The position numbers and the translations under genes were made by a program. A stretch of 64,000 bases of DNA from NCBI GenBank assembly GCA_033725935.1, contig MU867061.1:1302001-1366000 (forward strand), written 5' to 3'. The DNA is from Cladorrhinum sp. PSN259 (lineage: Eukaryota; Ascomycota; Sordariomycetes; Sordariales; Podosporaceae). The notes under the pieces are model-generated. The model was not told the origin of the DNA and searched no databases. It saw nothing but the letters and a program-made list of their open reading frames with translations. This document shows, one piece after another, positions 46,896 to 58,291 of the stretch (the stretch's first letter is position 1; each line of letters starts with the position of its first letter).

Positions 46896-48253
46896 CTACC
46901 AGTCATTGTTTAAGGTGACCTGGCCCTGGTCGTCACCGCCATCATGACGCCGTCCGGGATCATCATCAGAGAAAAGCGTCGCTACGGTCGACCCAGGTAA
47001 ATCTCTCAGAGCTCGCTGACGTGCTTCAAGATGAACGGAAGAGTCCAGACCGATGCTGCCATACTGAGACTGAGGACGAGACGGTTCCGCTAAAAGAGAC
47101 AAAATCGTAAAGAAAGACTCGAACCCCTTATCCAGGAGAATCTGCCGCAAGAAGGTCCGGGTGGGTGTTTGGCGAATAGTAATGTACGCTAGTATCAGGT
47201 ACTTGTCCCGTAGTACGGGGTGGCTTTGGGCTATTCGTTTGGGACTTTTTGTGTTGTGCGCGTGGGCAAAGGTCATGAGGACGGATTTTGAGATTGATTC
47301 CATCAGCTCGTAAAACAACGAGATGGTGGGCCTAGCGGGTTGGGGGTCTGCGCCGAACCTGAAACGGGACGACTCTGCAGCACTGCCATCTGAGAATCGG
47401 ATCCAGAGACTCCTCCGAGATGAGACTGTTTTGGGTGAAAACCCGCCGACCACAAAGTAGAATCGGTAAGTCGCTCGCGCCAACCGCTCCTTGTCGGAAG
47501 CGCTGAGTCCCCGGCCGGGCGTCCTGTAGGTGCTGACCCATTCATTCATAAACGAGATCAAGGGCTCGACGACAAGACGATGAATTCTCGCGATTCTGAC
47601 TAAGAGGGTCGTTGGAGCATCGTGAAGGAGTGGTTCGATGCCGATATCTTGTGGTGTTTCTACGCTCTGGTCGTCGTATAGTTTCTTGAATCTTTTCCTC
47701 CACTCGACAGTTTTTTGACATAGGCGACTTGGTCCTCGCCGCCGACTTTGTCCCGGTTACTTCGAGCGTTTGCTGCCTTCATCAAAAGATCAAATTCTAG
47801 CCCGGTGGCTAACTCGTCGAGTATTGCGCCCTCTGCGCAAAGACCTAGAGAGTTCTTGAGGCATTGCCACAGAGCAACGTTTTTCTCTGGTAAGAACTGC
47901 TGAAGAAAGACAGGCGAAGCTTGGATCAAAGTTGAAAGGCCGGCGAAGTCGAGGTGCGAAATAATCATGCGTCGTATCTCTGGAGGAAACTCCTCGATGT
48001 TCCGGATAGGGGTTGCAGAGTCCGTGGTGGTACCCCTTGCAGTTTGTGAGACCTCCAGGCTTGCTGCTAGAGAACCTCTGCGCCCTGTGAGATCGGCTAC
48101 ATCTACTTCAGTGGGTTCGATTCCCATCGGCACCGCCCTTTTGGTTGGACGAAGTGGTAGCCCGGTCGTCACGCCGTCTGGAAATTGCGCTTTCTTGTGT
48201 ATCGATGCCCAACTCCCTGAGAAGTTCGGATGTCCCAGCCAGTTTGTAGTCAT
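46896..48253 (-). pseudogene. F-box-like gene with one-base frameshift
   Basis: On the minus strand the ATG at 48253 opens a frame with an F-box-like segment (IEEFPPEIRRMIISHLDF, then STLIQASPVFLQQF). Near 47711-47716 this frame reaches a run of six A on the coding strand and then reads out of frame to a stop at 47660. The next frame continues smoothly from just past the run (EWRKRFKKLYDDQSVETPQD) to a stop at 46896. It carries the usual second half of this fungal family: RIARIHRLVVEPLISFMNEW and LSASDKERLARATYRFYF. One more A would join both into a protein of about 450 residues. So this is either a real frameshift mutation or a homopolymer error in the assembly; the rest of the gene shows no other damage. 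Function would be substrate adaptor to a ubiquitin ligase, by family only. Confidence 0.75.
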
Positions 48254-49167
48254 GGCGTTGAGCCAACGAACTGATGCAATTTAAGGCCGGGAATATCTTC
48301 AGGAGTTGTTATTGTAGAAACTGTTCAGAGTGCATTTGAAGCGAAGAAAGGCAACAGGTAATCATAATATACTGACAAGACAATTCAAGCTGAGTTTCGT
48401 GCTGACACCCAATGGCACGGGATCACTTCCAAATCTTGGCAGAGAGCTGACAGGAATTGACTCACTGCAGCCTAATAAGTTCTTCCAATAAAATGCAAGA
48501 AGACTATTTCAATCATTCTCATGATCTTTCCTGCCTGTTCCCATCTGAGTCGCAGCTGTACCCCCTTTTCAGCGGTGTGTATCTGCAATCATCGACAAAG
48601 ACAACCGTTAGTTACAGTTTCATTTTCATACTCTGTTAACAATGAATTGGTCTTATTCAAAACTTGCCCCAGAAAGCTAGCTAGCTGCATGTCATCATCT
48701 CCTCGTTTTCATCTCCTCATTGTGATTTTCTCTGAGGATGTTTCTATGGCAACCATAACCCCTCTTTTTTTGCTGGCAACACTGTTTGCCGTTGCACTGT
48801 CGTGTCGATACCTGACCTGTGCATTATCTCTCTTGTGCATCATATCTCTTTACACTATGAGGGCTCAAAAAAGGCTGTCCAGGTTGCAAACCTGAATCTC
48901 CGCTCCTATGATACTTGATACATTCCAAATTGGTTTAAACACTCTTCTTCACAGTCCAACGCTCCGAGTGTCCTGTGACTTTCATCTTCAATATTGGAAA
49001 TCAATCGCTACATGCACATATATTGCTCTACCGCTTTCGTATACCTTTAAAAAAAAAAAGCAGGGTATCAAACGCCAACGCTCCAATGCCAGTAATATAG
49101 ATGTTGTGTTACAATGTTCGTGCTGTGTCCATCCCATGCCCAACCTCTCGTCGTCCCAAGCCAAGCT
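48254..49167. other. Intergenic, no supported gene
   Basis: A short hydrophobic frame near 48747-48895 (MATITPLFLLATLFAVAL) could encode a small membrane peptide but has no other support. Confidence 0.4.
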
Positions 49168-49940
49168 TCATTGAGCCACCACCACACCCAGTTCAATAAG
49201 TGCAACATCCAGCGAGTCTTCACTAGATATACTCGAGTGTCTGTGTCAAAAGAAGTTCAGGGGTCAGCACAGAGTTTTCTTGTTTTCCATCACTTTTCCA
49301 GGTAATAGGTAAAAAAAACTTACGAAAGTTGACTCCACCCCCTATTTTGCCTCCCAAGTATCTTCATGTTCTTGATGTCAGTGACATCCTCCATCACCAC
49401 ATCCGTGGCCGTCTCGTCATCATCAACCCCCCGAGTGAGCCCATCCATCAACATCCCAGCCCCGGCCTCCCAAACCCTCCAAGCTGCCTCCCTCACATTT
49501 CCCTTCTCGCTCAAGTCGTAGACGGATGGATCCTGTCTCCAATACAAAAAGATGCGGCCAAACTGATCATACACTGCCTCCAGCGTTGGTTTGTCACACC
49601 CGTCGCATCCCAGCTCTGTTTGTGTGAGTAACTCGACAACCGAGTGTGTGGTGTCGCATGTTGAGCAGATCCAGTGGACTGGAAAGGAGTGCGGGATGAC
49701 TTGTTGACCGCGACTGTCCAGGTCTGGGCATTGGCGGCAATAGGTGTGGCTGCAGGAGCAAGAATTTGATGAGAGAGACTCAGAGGATGATGATGGGGAC
49801 GGGGGAACGGTGGTGGTGGTGTGGGCGCAGTGGCAGCATTGTCTGAAGCATGGTGAGAGAGGGGAAGTCGGTTGGATCTGAGAGGGCGGAGGAGGGGGAA
49901 GGGCGTCGGTCCCTTTTGGTGATGCATTTTGCCGACTCAT
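49168..49940 (-). CDS. Cys-rich putative zinc-binding protein
   Basis: The single frame from ATG 49940 ends at 49320. However, a GTAAGT donor at 49323 sits just before the stop, followed by a CTGAC branch and a CACAG acceptor at 49241. Splicing (83-nt intron) replaces the last codon with a further 25 codons ending at 49168, giving about 229 residues. The protein has paired Cys motifs: CFRQCCHC, CSCSHTYCRQC, WICSTC and CDGCDKPT. These could form two or three zinc-binding knuckles. A Ser/Pro-rich N terminus and a segment GRIFLYWRQDPSVYDLSEKG follow the pattern of several uncharacterised fungal proteins. No known RING or B-box spacing fits. Function is unknown. The spliced end is likely but not certain. 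Confidence 0.65.
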
Positions 49941-51917
49941 GATGAATGTATACCAAAGACAAGAATCACTTAAAGGGTGTATTTTTTTGTTAAAAAATAA
50001 CTTGGTGCAGTTGAAGATTACTTTCGAAAAGAGAATTGTACAAAGAGAATCGGGAATCGGGCCGGTTCATATCGGTGAGTTTCGGTGACTTTGTTTCTCT
50101 CCGGGTTTACCTAAAATGTCAAACTCCGAGACAAGACATTCCTCACTGCTTATATGTCTTCAAGAGTGCGGGGTATGCAAGTCAAAAAGAGGGACCGGAG
50201 TATTTTTACGGATCACAAACAACAGACATCGACATGCAAGATGCGGCTTAGATTTTCTGTGTTAGCTTGATGGCACACAGGAACAAGCACAGCATAGCAA
50301 GCGCCAAACCTCAGTCTAGTAAGAAAAGAAGCCGGATAGACTGTGAATTTGGCGCGGCTTCCGAGTTCTGGACACTGCTGGTGGCGCAGGCGGACTTGCG
50401 GACTTGCGGACTTCCCCCTCTGCTTCCAATGCGCCATTCTACGCACCAAGCGTGTTCATGACACACGGCGGATCAGATGACGAAATTTGGTATTCCCCTA
50501 GCTGAGGGAGTAGCTTGTGATGGTGCCGTAACCAGCAGCCAGCTGCATGTCGACGAGACAACGGCAACCATTTATGACATGTGCTCACATGAGGCCGGAG
50601 GAGAAAGTCTAGAGTTGCGATATCTCCCGGGGTTTCCCCACCACTTTATGCACCGAGGGAGGCACTGTGATGCATCCCCGAGAATCGCAGTCATCATTGC
50701 CAGTTGACAAGGAAATGTTTTGACGACCATTGAGTTTGTGTTTTTGAGCGGAAGACCAATCCCCGGGGGGGCAGCGACAAGAACCAGTCTCGAACCAGCG
50801 AGTTAGTGCTGACTTCTGACGTTGATCCAAGGAAAAAAAAACCATCCAAAATAGCAAGAGAACAGTGCTTTCTTCGAAGCATTGTCTGACAAAATAAGCT
50901 CAAAGATGGATCGAAGTGCAGGTGGGGTCTCGGAGTCCGAGAAACCATTCTGGCTGCCAAGATCCCGACTTCGAGTGCTGCAGGTTGCACTGGAAAACGG
51001 CAATTGCACCCGAACCCACCAATCGAGACCCCCACTGTAACCAGGTCGCACAGGGCCCCCTTCTGGAAGTGATCGCTGAATCGCAAACCTCCTTCCCCCT
51101 CACGATCGAGGATTTGACAAATCCCATCTGCCTTAGACTGCACCCCAGGTTATGCACAGACATGTCGCAACGGTGCCGAGACACGAATTCTCCCATCTCC
51201 CACACCATCTCGGCACGAGATACCTCGCAAAGATGGGAAATATTCCGTATAGATCTGAAAGGGGCCACCGCACTGATAGGATGGAATGGTGATCACCTGC
51301 GTCAAAGATGGATGAATCGCTGCATGTTTCCAGAATGCCGCGCCAATGTATCACCTGCCAAGGTTCCATCGCAGATGCAGTGCCATCTTCAACCGTCCTG
51401 TCTCTGGATATCAAGTGCCAAGACACCCCCCATCGTCAACACTGACTCTCTTCCGCCACCATCTCTCACTTTGTCCCATGCTTCCTCTCCACTTCCAGAA
51501 GCACGAGACAAAAACTCCAAACTGACCCATGAAATCTGCAACACCAGACTTCTGTTCCATTTGGCCCCTGAGGTGAAGCTCGAGAGGCGAGAAAGCATGG
51601 CCGCCCATCGACGACAAAAGGGACGTTATTCCCATCATGCCCGTCCTCATCTTTCGTATTTCCTTACCTCATCGACACTCCTCCGTCGGAAACCCAGCTC
51701 TGCAAATCCCACCTTGACGGTGTCTTGCAGCCCAACCTTTCACCACCACCACCCGAAGAAGAAAAATAAGAAAATCCCATTTTTCGAGCCGGTCTCTTTA
51801 AGAATAATAATCACATCACCCTTCGTTTCTTGATTTTACAGGTCCGGATATCTGTTATTACACTCACTCATTTCTTCTCTCTCATATCATAATCACATAT
51901 CCACGTCCACACTCAAG
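49941..51917. other. Intergenic, no convincing gene
   Basis: A 305-codon frame lies at 50916-51833, but its composition (mixed Cys, Trp, Pro and His runs, no domain, no clean splice sites) looks like chance opening in a C-rich strand. A pyrimidine-rich leader of the next gene occupies 51840-51917. Confidence 0.4.
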
Positions 51918-52599
51918 ATGCATCCCTCACTCATCACCTTCCTCTCCCTCTTGACTCTTTCCACCGCCCTCCCTCTCAACATCAACCTCGGCGCCTACTC
52001 CCCCGCATTGGTAGTAGGTGATGGTGAGATTTCTTTTGCCGGGGGCGGCGAGGGAGCGACGAACATCATCGACTCGTTGGAGGGCGCAGCGGTCAGTGGG
52101 GCCGCCGGGGCTGCCTCGAGACCGGCTGCTCGCCAGGTTGAGGAGGAGGCTGCTGTATCAGTATCCGCAGCAGCAGAAGGAGAACAGAAGGCAGCGCCTA
52201 TTCTTAATGACCCAGTAAGTTCCCAACGTTTCCCTCTTCCTCTACCTTCATATAAAGCCCCCCAAAAAAGCCACCTCAATGTCTAATATCCTAAGTAATC
52301 TACCCCAGACCGCATCCCTCCCCGAACCAGGCGATCCCCGTCGCTCCAGCCTCGGACCCCGCTCTCCGTCTCCCGCACCCGACCTCGCAGGCTTCGACAG
52401 GGCCCTGAAATACGCTGAAGCGGCCCTGACAAAGGGTCCAGCGATCCAGCTCGGCACAGAAGCAGCAGGAGTCGGCATCATCGTCGACAATAATGCGGGC
52501 ACGGGCGGCGTCAACGTTCCTGCGTCTAACGCTGGACAAAGGGAAAATCCGGAGAGGGGAATTGTTATTGTTGCTCCTGGGCCTGAGAGGGAAGAGTAA
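51918..52599 (+). CDS. Small secreted protein of unknown function
   Basis: Exons are 51918-52214 and 52309-52599, joined by a 94-nt intron (GTAAGT, CTAAT/CTAAG branch, CCCAG), giving about 195 residues. The N terminus is a clear signal peptide (MHPSLITFLSLLTLSTALPL), followed by a Gly/Ala-rich, acidic region with no cysteines. The C-terminal part has ALKYAEAALTKGPAIQLGTE and GIIVDNNAGTGGVN. Without cysteines it is not a typical disulphide-stabilised effector or hydrophobin. A secreted or wall-associated protein is likely. I do not recognise a family. Confidence 0.75.
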
Positions 52600-53407
52600 A
52601 AATATAGTGACTTTTGAGTAGAAATGGTATGGAGGGAAAAGAAATGGAAAGAGGGTTTTTAGGCTAGGGTGTTTGTGAAGATGTACTGGCTGGTTCAAGG
52701 CGAAAAATGATTTGGCTTTTTTTTCTTCCTTTTTTGGGCTCTCGGTTGTGGTGATTTTCTCTTGTTCGGCGAGGAGTTTGAAGGTGTTTTTATGGGGTTT
52801 TGGCAATTGTAGATAGTTTGTCTTTTTTATTGTATTAGAATACTGGAAAGGGAAAAGTTATAGTCTATACATGAATCGGCCCGGTATTGGCATTTTTTGT
52901 GCATGGCGACGCTGGTGATGGCTTCACTTCTTCCGAGCCTCTCCCCCTTACACAAGCGATGAAGAGACATCATCACATAAAAGACAATAATAAGCCATCA
53001 TTTCTTCGTCTTGTCAATCCCCAAGCGGTTGCCCGCCTTTCCCTCCGTTATGCGTCCAGTCACAAGCCGGATCTACGGCCCGTTGAACCCTGATGAATGA
53101 AACCACCTTCCAAATGCCGGCCGCCGGAACGGACGTACCCCTCTCACGAGTCTCATCCCCGCTCCGGCCGATTGCTCCACCTCCCTTCCAATACGGCAAC
53201 TCCGCCATCACAACATTCGATTCTACCGACCTTCACCCGTGGCAGTGAGTTGAAGGTAACGTTGACATGTAAGGGAATCAGTATAAAAGTGAACATCTCT
53301 CTCTCTCTTCAGTCTACTCTATCACACCCTCCTCATCATCATCAGCAGCATCTTCTCTATTCTTCACTTGTGTTATATTTGAACCTGATCAAAAGAAGAA
53401 GAAAAAA
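52600..53407. other. Intergenic, no gene seen
   Basis: This is the 3' flank of the secreted-protein gene and the leader of the DUF1349 gene, which has CT-rich runs near 53300. Confidence 0.5.
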
Positions 53408-54110
53408 ATGTCCAACTTCACACTCACAGCCAGCCCAGCCACCGACATCTGGCGTAAACCCCCATCCAAAGATATTTTCAACGGTATTTTTATCCCCCTC
53501 CCATTATTTTTTTAAAACACCCTCACTAACCACACTTTCTTTCCACTCAATAAAAGCACCCCACACACCTCCCCAATCCAACCCCCTCCCTTCCTTCATC
53601 TCGGCAACCCTCACGATCCCCTCTTCAGGAATCTACACAACCCTCTACGACCAATCCGGCCTCCTCTTGACCTTCACTCGCACCACCACCGCTACTTCAA
53701 CCACTTCTTCTTCCAACCCAGTTCAAGGCAGTACCGGTACCAGCCCAGAAAAATGGATAAAAGCAGGCATCGAATTCTACAACTCCACTCCCAAACTCAG
53801 CGTCGTCTCGTGCGACCGCTGGGCCGACTGGTCCGTCGCGCCCTTGGTCTCTGACCCGTCCTCGCCGGACTGGACGACGCTGAGCATCGAGAAGGAAACC
53901 GACGAGCACGGGACCAGCCTCTGGGTCTATCAGGTTCTGGAAGAAGGAAAACGCAAGGAGCCGATCCGCGAGATCTGCTGGGTTTTTGGCAACGACGACA
54001 ACGAAGAGTGGGAGGTCGGGGTGAGCGCCATGGCGGCTCGTCCTGCCAGGGGAGAGGAATTAGGGGAACTCAAAGTTGACATCAAAAACTTTGAGGTCAA
54101 GTGGGAGTGA
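53408..54110 (+). CDS. DUF1349 protein (concanavalin-like fold)
   Basis: Exons are 53408-53483 and 53557-54110; a 73-nt intron with a CTAAC branch and AAAAG acceptor gives about 209 residues. The start MSNFTLTASPATDIWRKPP is typical. The DUF1349 signature is seen as KWIKAGIEFYNSTPKLSVVS, CDRWADWSVAPL and SLWVYQVLEE. The end is GELKVDIKNFEVKWE. These small proteins fold as a beta-sandwich like legume lectins and are thought to bind carbohydrates; there is no signal peptide, so it is probably cytosolic. A Thr/Ser-rich insert (TTTATSTTSSSNP) is unusual but in frame. A longer frame extends upstream to 53097 but looks non-coding. Confidence 0.85.
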
Positions 54111-55611
54111 GTGAGTAAAAGCACAACATGGTCACAAAAAAAGAACTTTTTGTTTTGAGGTGGCCGAAACTTTTTGTATTTAGTTTGCTCATATAAACCT
54201 AGACCCTCCTCAAGCGTGGTGTTCTTTAAAAAACCACGGCATAACGGCGTCGAGCCAAAGGGGTTTTTGTTAGGTATTTGTGTCATAAAAAAGTCATAAA
54301 ATCATCATCACAGGTCATTAACAGAACAAACGAATGTCTGTGAAAAACCCGCCTTTAAACCCTTCGCCCAGCGCGGTTTCCATAAAAAAAATTGTTGTCA
54401 GCAACCATGCAGGCCCTTTTTTCTTCAAGGTGGTTGCTTAAATTTGTTGTTGTTTGTCCTTCAACCCCCTCTCCAACCATGATCATCCTGATCAAAATTG
54501 CAAAATTGCGTTCCGGGGTTCGACAAAAGAAATGAATAATGTTGTGCGCGCTCAACGCAGTGTCGATACGGGCAGTTGAACAGAAGGAAGGACGCATAGA
54601 GGGGGTAGATATACGGCGACATCTTTTTGTCGATGCCGGCCAATCATCCCCCCTCCCGTTGTCTTTGTCTTTTGGTCCTTCCTCCCATCCAATTTCCCCA
54701 CATCTTGTTCCAGTCTGAGAGTGGTGTTGTGTTGCTGTTTGGTCCCGATTCTAAGCCATTCCTTAACAAGTGTTTCCAAAACTCCGAGGAAAAACAGAAA
54801 AGCTGAGATATCGTTGCCCATTATTCCCGTTCCCAAAAAAAAGTAGTCCAGCTAAAGCAGACAGAGCAAGAGAAAATAACACTATCCATGGTTGGGGTTC
54901 TTTTTTTTTTGTTGAGATGTTTGTTGTGAAGTGCAGCGCGAGAACGACGTGTGTTCCTTCTTGCCAAATCCTGACGGCAAAAGTCCAATAAGAAAACAGA
55001 TCCTTCCTGGTTTGTGACCATCCATTGACCCCTTCTAGCAGTTCTTCAGATTCCCTGTTGTGAAAACATTCGACCAGCGATGAAGCCAAGTTGATACGAT
55101 TCAGAAAAACAAAAAAAAACAAAAATTCCAGGGTTCCCAGATAACCAGCAAAACCAACCCAGCATATCCAAGGTATCATAAAGCAGAGAGAATCAAGCCA
55201 AAAAAGGGATCTGGAGAGCAGAGGGGAAAGATGGGCTGCACACAGACGTCTTCTCTGCGCGCATCTCGTATCGTGTATCGGCATTAAGCCCCTCTCACCC
55301 CGCATATCCTGTATCATAAATTGGTCGGCCAACCTCGAGAGAAGTGAAGATAATTCAGTGCGTGAATGAAAAATCTCCCAAATGGTGTTCCAATCTGATG
55401 CAAGGTTTGGGAGCCTGTAATGAGAAAGACCAAGAAACGCCGGGATATCAAGAGATGAGCAGACAAGAGGCAAACCCGTTTCCCCTCAAAAAGACGCAGT
55501 CCAAGTTTATACTCCCTTCCAGCTGTTGTAAAGATACTCCCTTAACGCCTTGCCAAGAAAAAGCCAGAGACCTGTCCGTTGTGTTGCCTTCTGCAGTGAT
55601 ACCTATCCCTC
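54111..55611. other. Intergenic / 3' flank of BTB gene
   Basis: A 236-codon frame on the minus strand at 54763-55473 is probably a chance opening. It has an atypical composition and no family motif. No gene is called. Confidence 0.4.
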
Positions 55612-56601
55612 TTAGATCGTCTTTGGCGTCCGCGCGTTGCTCGCGTCAATGATGTCGTCGAGGTGGTTGCACATGGCGACGAACAGGTCGAAAAACAGTT
55701 TCCCACTTCCTTCGCCGTACACGTCGCTGCCACACTTCTCCATCTCGGCCTGCATGGTGCCGCTGCGCTTGAAGGTCTTGCGGCACCGGATGATGAGCGC
55801 CAGGTAATGAGCGCGCAGGCGGCTGTCCGAGTCGGGCGTGTTCGCGTAACAGTATTGCGCGCTGCGGAGGATCGTGCCGACGTCGATGCCGGCCTGCAGT
55901 CCTTGCTTCCGCAGCGCCAGCCTCTTGAGCTCCTCTAGGCCGTAGCGCTCCGCGACACAGTACACGACGGTGTCACGGAGTATGTGCTGGCCAATGCTCG
56001 CGAGGTACACGGTCGCCTCAACAGCCGAAGGTGTCTGGGGTGTTTGTCCTGCGCGGCCACCTCCGAATTTTGGTGAATCGTGAATCGTCGGGGAGGAATG
56101 GGGTGTGACCCGACGGGGAAGCGCATCCTCGAGCTCCCAAGAGTTTCGCTGCTTGTTGTGCAACAAGCGGGGGTAGTAGTCGCCCTTGTAGAGATATTCG
56201 AGAACTGCGCTGAAGACTTCCGGCTCTTCGTCCGGGAGAGAGATCCTTCTATTCTTTGCATCGACGACGCTGCCACGCAGAACCTTTTCAAAAAAGGGCG
56301 CCTGGCAAAGCACATCTTCGTGTGCTGCAAACAGTCGCGCCTCCTGGCCCACCACGAGGGTTACGATGGGGGAGGGGGCGACGGACTTGTCGTTTGACCT
56401 CGCCTGCTTATCCTGCATGCGCGAGGTCTCCTCGCTGTGGAGCGACCGTTGCAATTTCGACACTTTCTGGGGGTCCCGCACGGATCCCTTCTTCATCAGC
56501 CTCGTTGACTTGTCCACTCGGTGTTGCGAATCCATTGGCATCGTGGCAGCCTCCCTCTGGGAGGTGCTGGTGGTCTGGCTTCGAAACGAGCGCTTGAACA
56601 T
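55612..56601 (-). CDS. BTB/POZ-domain protein
   Basis: This single exon encodes about 329 residues from the ATG at 56601 (MFKRSFRSQTTSTSQRE). An upstream in-frame ATG at 56787 would add 62 residues of non-coding character. The BTB core starts at about residue 80: IVTLVVGQEARLFAAHEDVL, then APFFEKVLRG and ISLPDEEPEVFSAVLEYLYK. A linker of about 70 residues (SWELEDALPRRVTPHSSPTI) interrupts the domain before AVEATVYLASIGQHILRDTV and YCVAERYGLEELKRLAL. Fungal BTB proteins of this layout are of unknown function; many BTB proteins adapt substrates to Cul3 ligases. The C-terminal helices continue with LFFDLFVAMCNHLDDIIDAS. There is no signal peptide. Confidence 0.88.
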   Translation of the reverse strand: MFKRSFRSQTTSTSQREAATMPMDSQHRVDKSTRLMKKGSVRDPQKVSKLQRSLHSEETSRMQDKQARSNDKSVAPSPIVTLVVGQEARLFAAHEDVLCQAPFFEKVLRGSVVDAKNRRISLPDEEPEVFSAVLEYLYKGDYYPRLLHNKQRNSWELEDALPRRVTPHSSPTIHDSPKFGGGRAGQTPQTPSAVEATVYLASIGQHILRDTVVYCVAERYGLEELKRLALRKQGLQAGIDVGTILRSAQYCYANTPDSDSRLRAHYLALIIRCRKTFKRSGTMQAEMEKCGSDVYGEGSGKLFFDLFVAMCNHLDDIIDASNARTPKTI

Positions 56602-58291
56602 GGTGGCGGTATTTGGTCGAGAGGTGATGATTGATGATAATGGTAATTTAAGTTTGATATCGGGAAGAGATTCGAGGTGTGCGGGATCACAGGAAAAAGG
56701 AAGTCCTTCTCCTGTGGTTTCAAGAGAGCGACGAAAAAAGGAATGAAGGCCCGGAGGCAAAAAGACAGAAAAAGGAGAGAAGCACAAGAAAATGATTGAC
56801 GGGGTCCGGGCGGTGTTATTCTAGAGAGTACATCCAGAATTAACTCCAGCGAGCAATTTGCGACCCTTTGGTTGTGTGATGGGGGGAGGGGGGGGGGGGG
56901 AGGAAAAAAGAGAAGGGTTGGAAGATGCGGGGGGTGGAGGATATATTTATATTCAGGAGGTGGGGGTACCACCGAACGGGGGAGTGTGCCTGGGAAATCA
57001 TGGTCGATCAATGAAAAAACAAGAAGGGCTGGGAAAACGCCCACTTGCATATCCCGGGCTGCCTTGATTGTGTCATCGTCCTTCAGCAATACAAAAGTGT
57101 CAATCAATTGATCTCTTGCGCGGCACCTTGCGCAAACCACAATTTGATGATTGTTTCGCCGTTACTCGTCGTCGTCAGCAAGTAGCCAGGTCCCCAGGCC
57201 GTTACAAACCTGTGAATTGGCGTGCAAGGGCTTCCCAAGCGTGGGCAACACTCAACTGCCAGGGCTCCAGCTGTCAAATTCAGCCCAACCGCATTTCAGA
57301 TGAGGGGTAACTTCAGCAGCATCAACACCCAACAACATCAATTTGGACGACTGCAGATGAAAAGTCGGTTCTCCTCGGCAAGATTCCAATTGCTTCTTTT
57401 CTTCTCCCAAAGGATCCATCAATAAATGCAACAAATTGATACTACTTCCTCAAGGGTGTGTCGTTGTTTTTGCCTCCCAGGTGGGGAGGCACGTGCTGCT
57501 TGACAGCCAGTGACAAGTAGGGACAACCTCACCTCCCCAGCTGTCCGGCGCTTGCCTGTCTGCACGCAGGCTGCACACTTGAGAGGTGCCAACAAGCTGG
57601 GCGGATGCACATTTTTTCAGCATCCCTGTTCCGTCTCCGTGAGAGGTCGACACACAGTCACTCAAGCCCACATCATCCACGTAGCACAAATGACTCTTGC
57701 ACACAGTCAATTGGTACAATATCCCACATCCGAGTTGGTCTGCCGCATCTGGTCTCCCACATTTATTTGGGTAACGTCACGAATGTGTCGTAAAGAAAGG
57801 AATTGTCCCCAGATCAACAGGGACACCGTCTGCTCCATCGGCTTTACCCCACAAGATCCAATGCAGTGGTAAAGTGGAGATGCAATCGGTTTGTGGAGAC
57901 CACCCCAAAAGCTGGCAACAGGGGCGCCATTTTTAGCTCCGATCCATAGACCTTGTCAGCATTCACAGGCGGGTTAATTAGCCCCTGTACATTTAATCCT
58001 TCTTCTTCCACGCCTCACATAACAGTTGGTACGGTCCATGATAAGGATGAATGTGTTTGTTGACTGGGCCTGTCTATCTTAACCCCAGGTCGATCATCGT
58101 AATCATGCATATCTATACAACCCGCACCTCCGAGCTCAACAATAGGGATAAAAAGAATATCAACAGAGGAAAACAAATACAAGGGCACTCCCATCACTCC
58201 AATTTGTATGACAGCTCACCCTCCAAAGCGAATCCCGCATGAATTGTGACCGTTTGCTCAACAGCAAGCCTGAGCACATGTGCTACTTTGC
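56602..58291. other. Intergenic, G-rich tract, no gene seen
   Basis: The BTB promoter lies here, and a G-rich tract at 56879-56901 (a run of about 12 G). No gene is supported. Confidence 0.5.

Noticed and set aside
48108..48135. B-box-like GGGTTCGATTCCC on the plus strand
   Set aside because: It lies inside the coding sequence of the F-box-like gene and there is no matching acceptor stem or anticodon arm.
50916..51833. 305-codon open frame, plus strand
   Set aside because: No domain, biased composition, no leader or splice signals; long chance openings are common in this C-rich strand.
54763..55473. 236-codon open frame, minus strand
   Set aside because: Reads like random translation of the BTB gene's 3' flank, with no motif and no conserved pattern.
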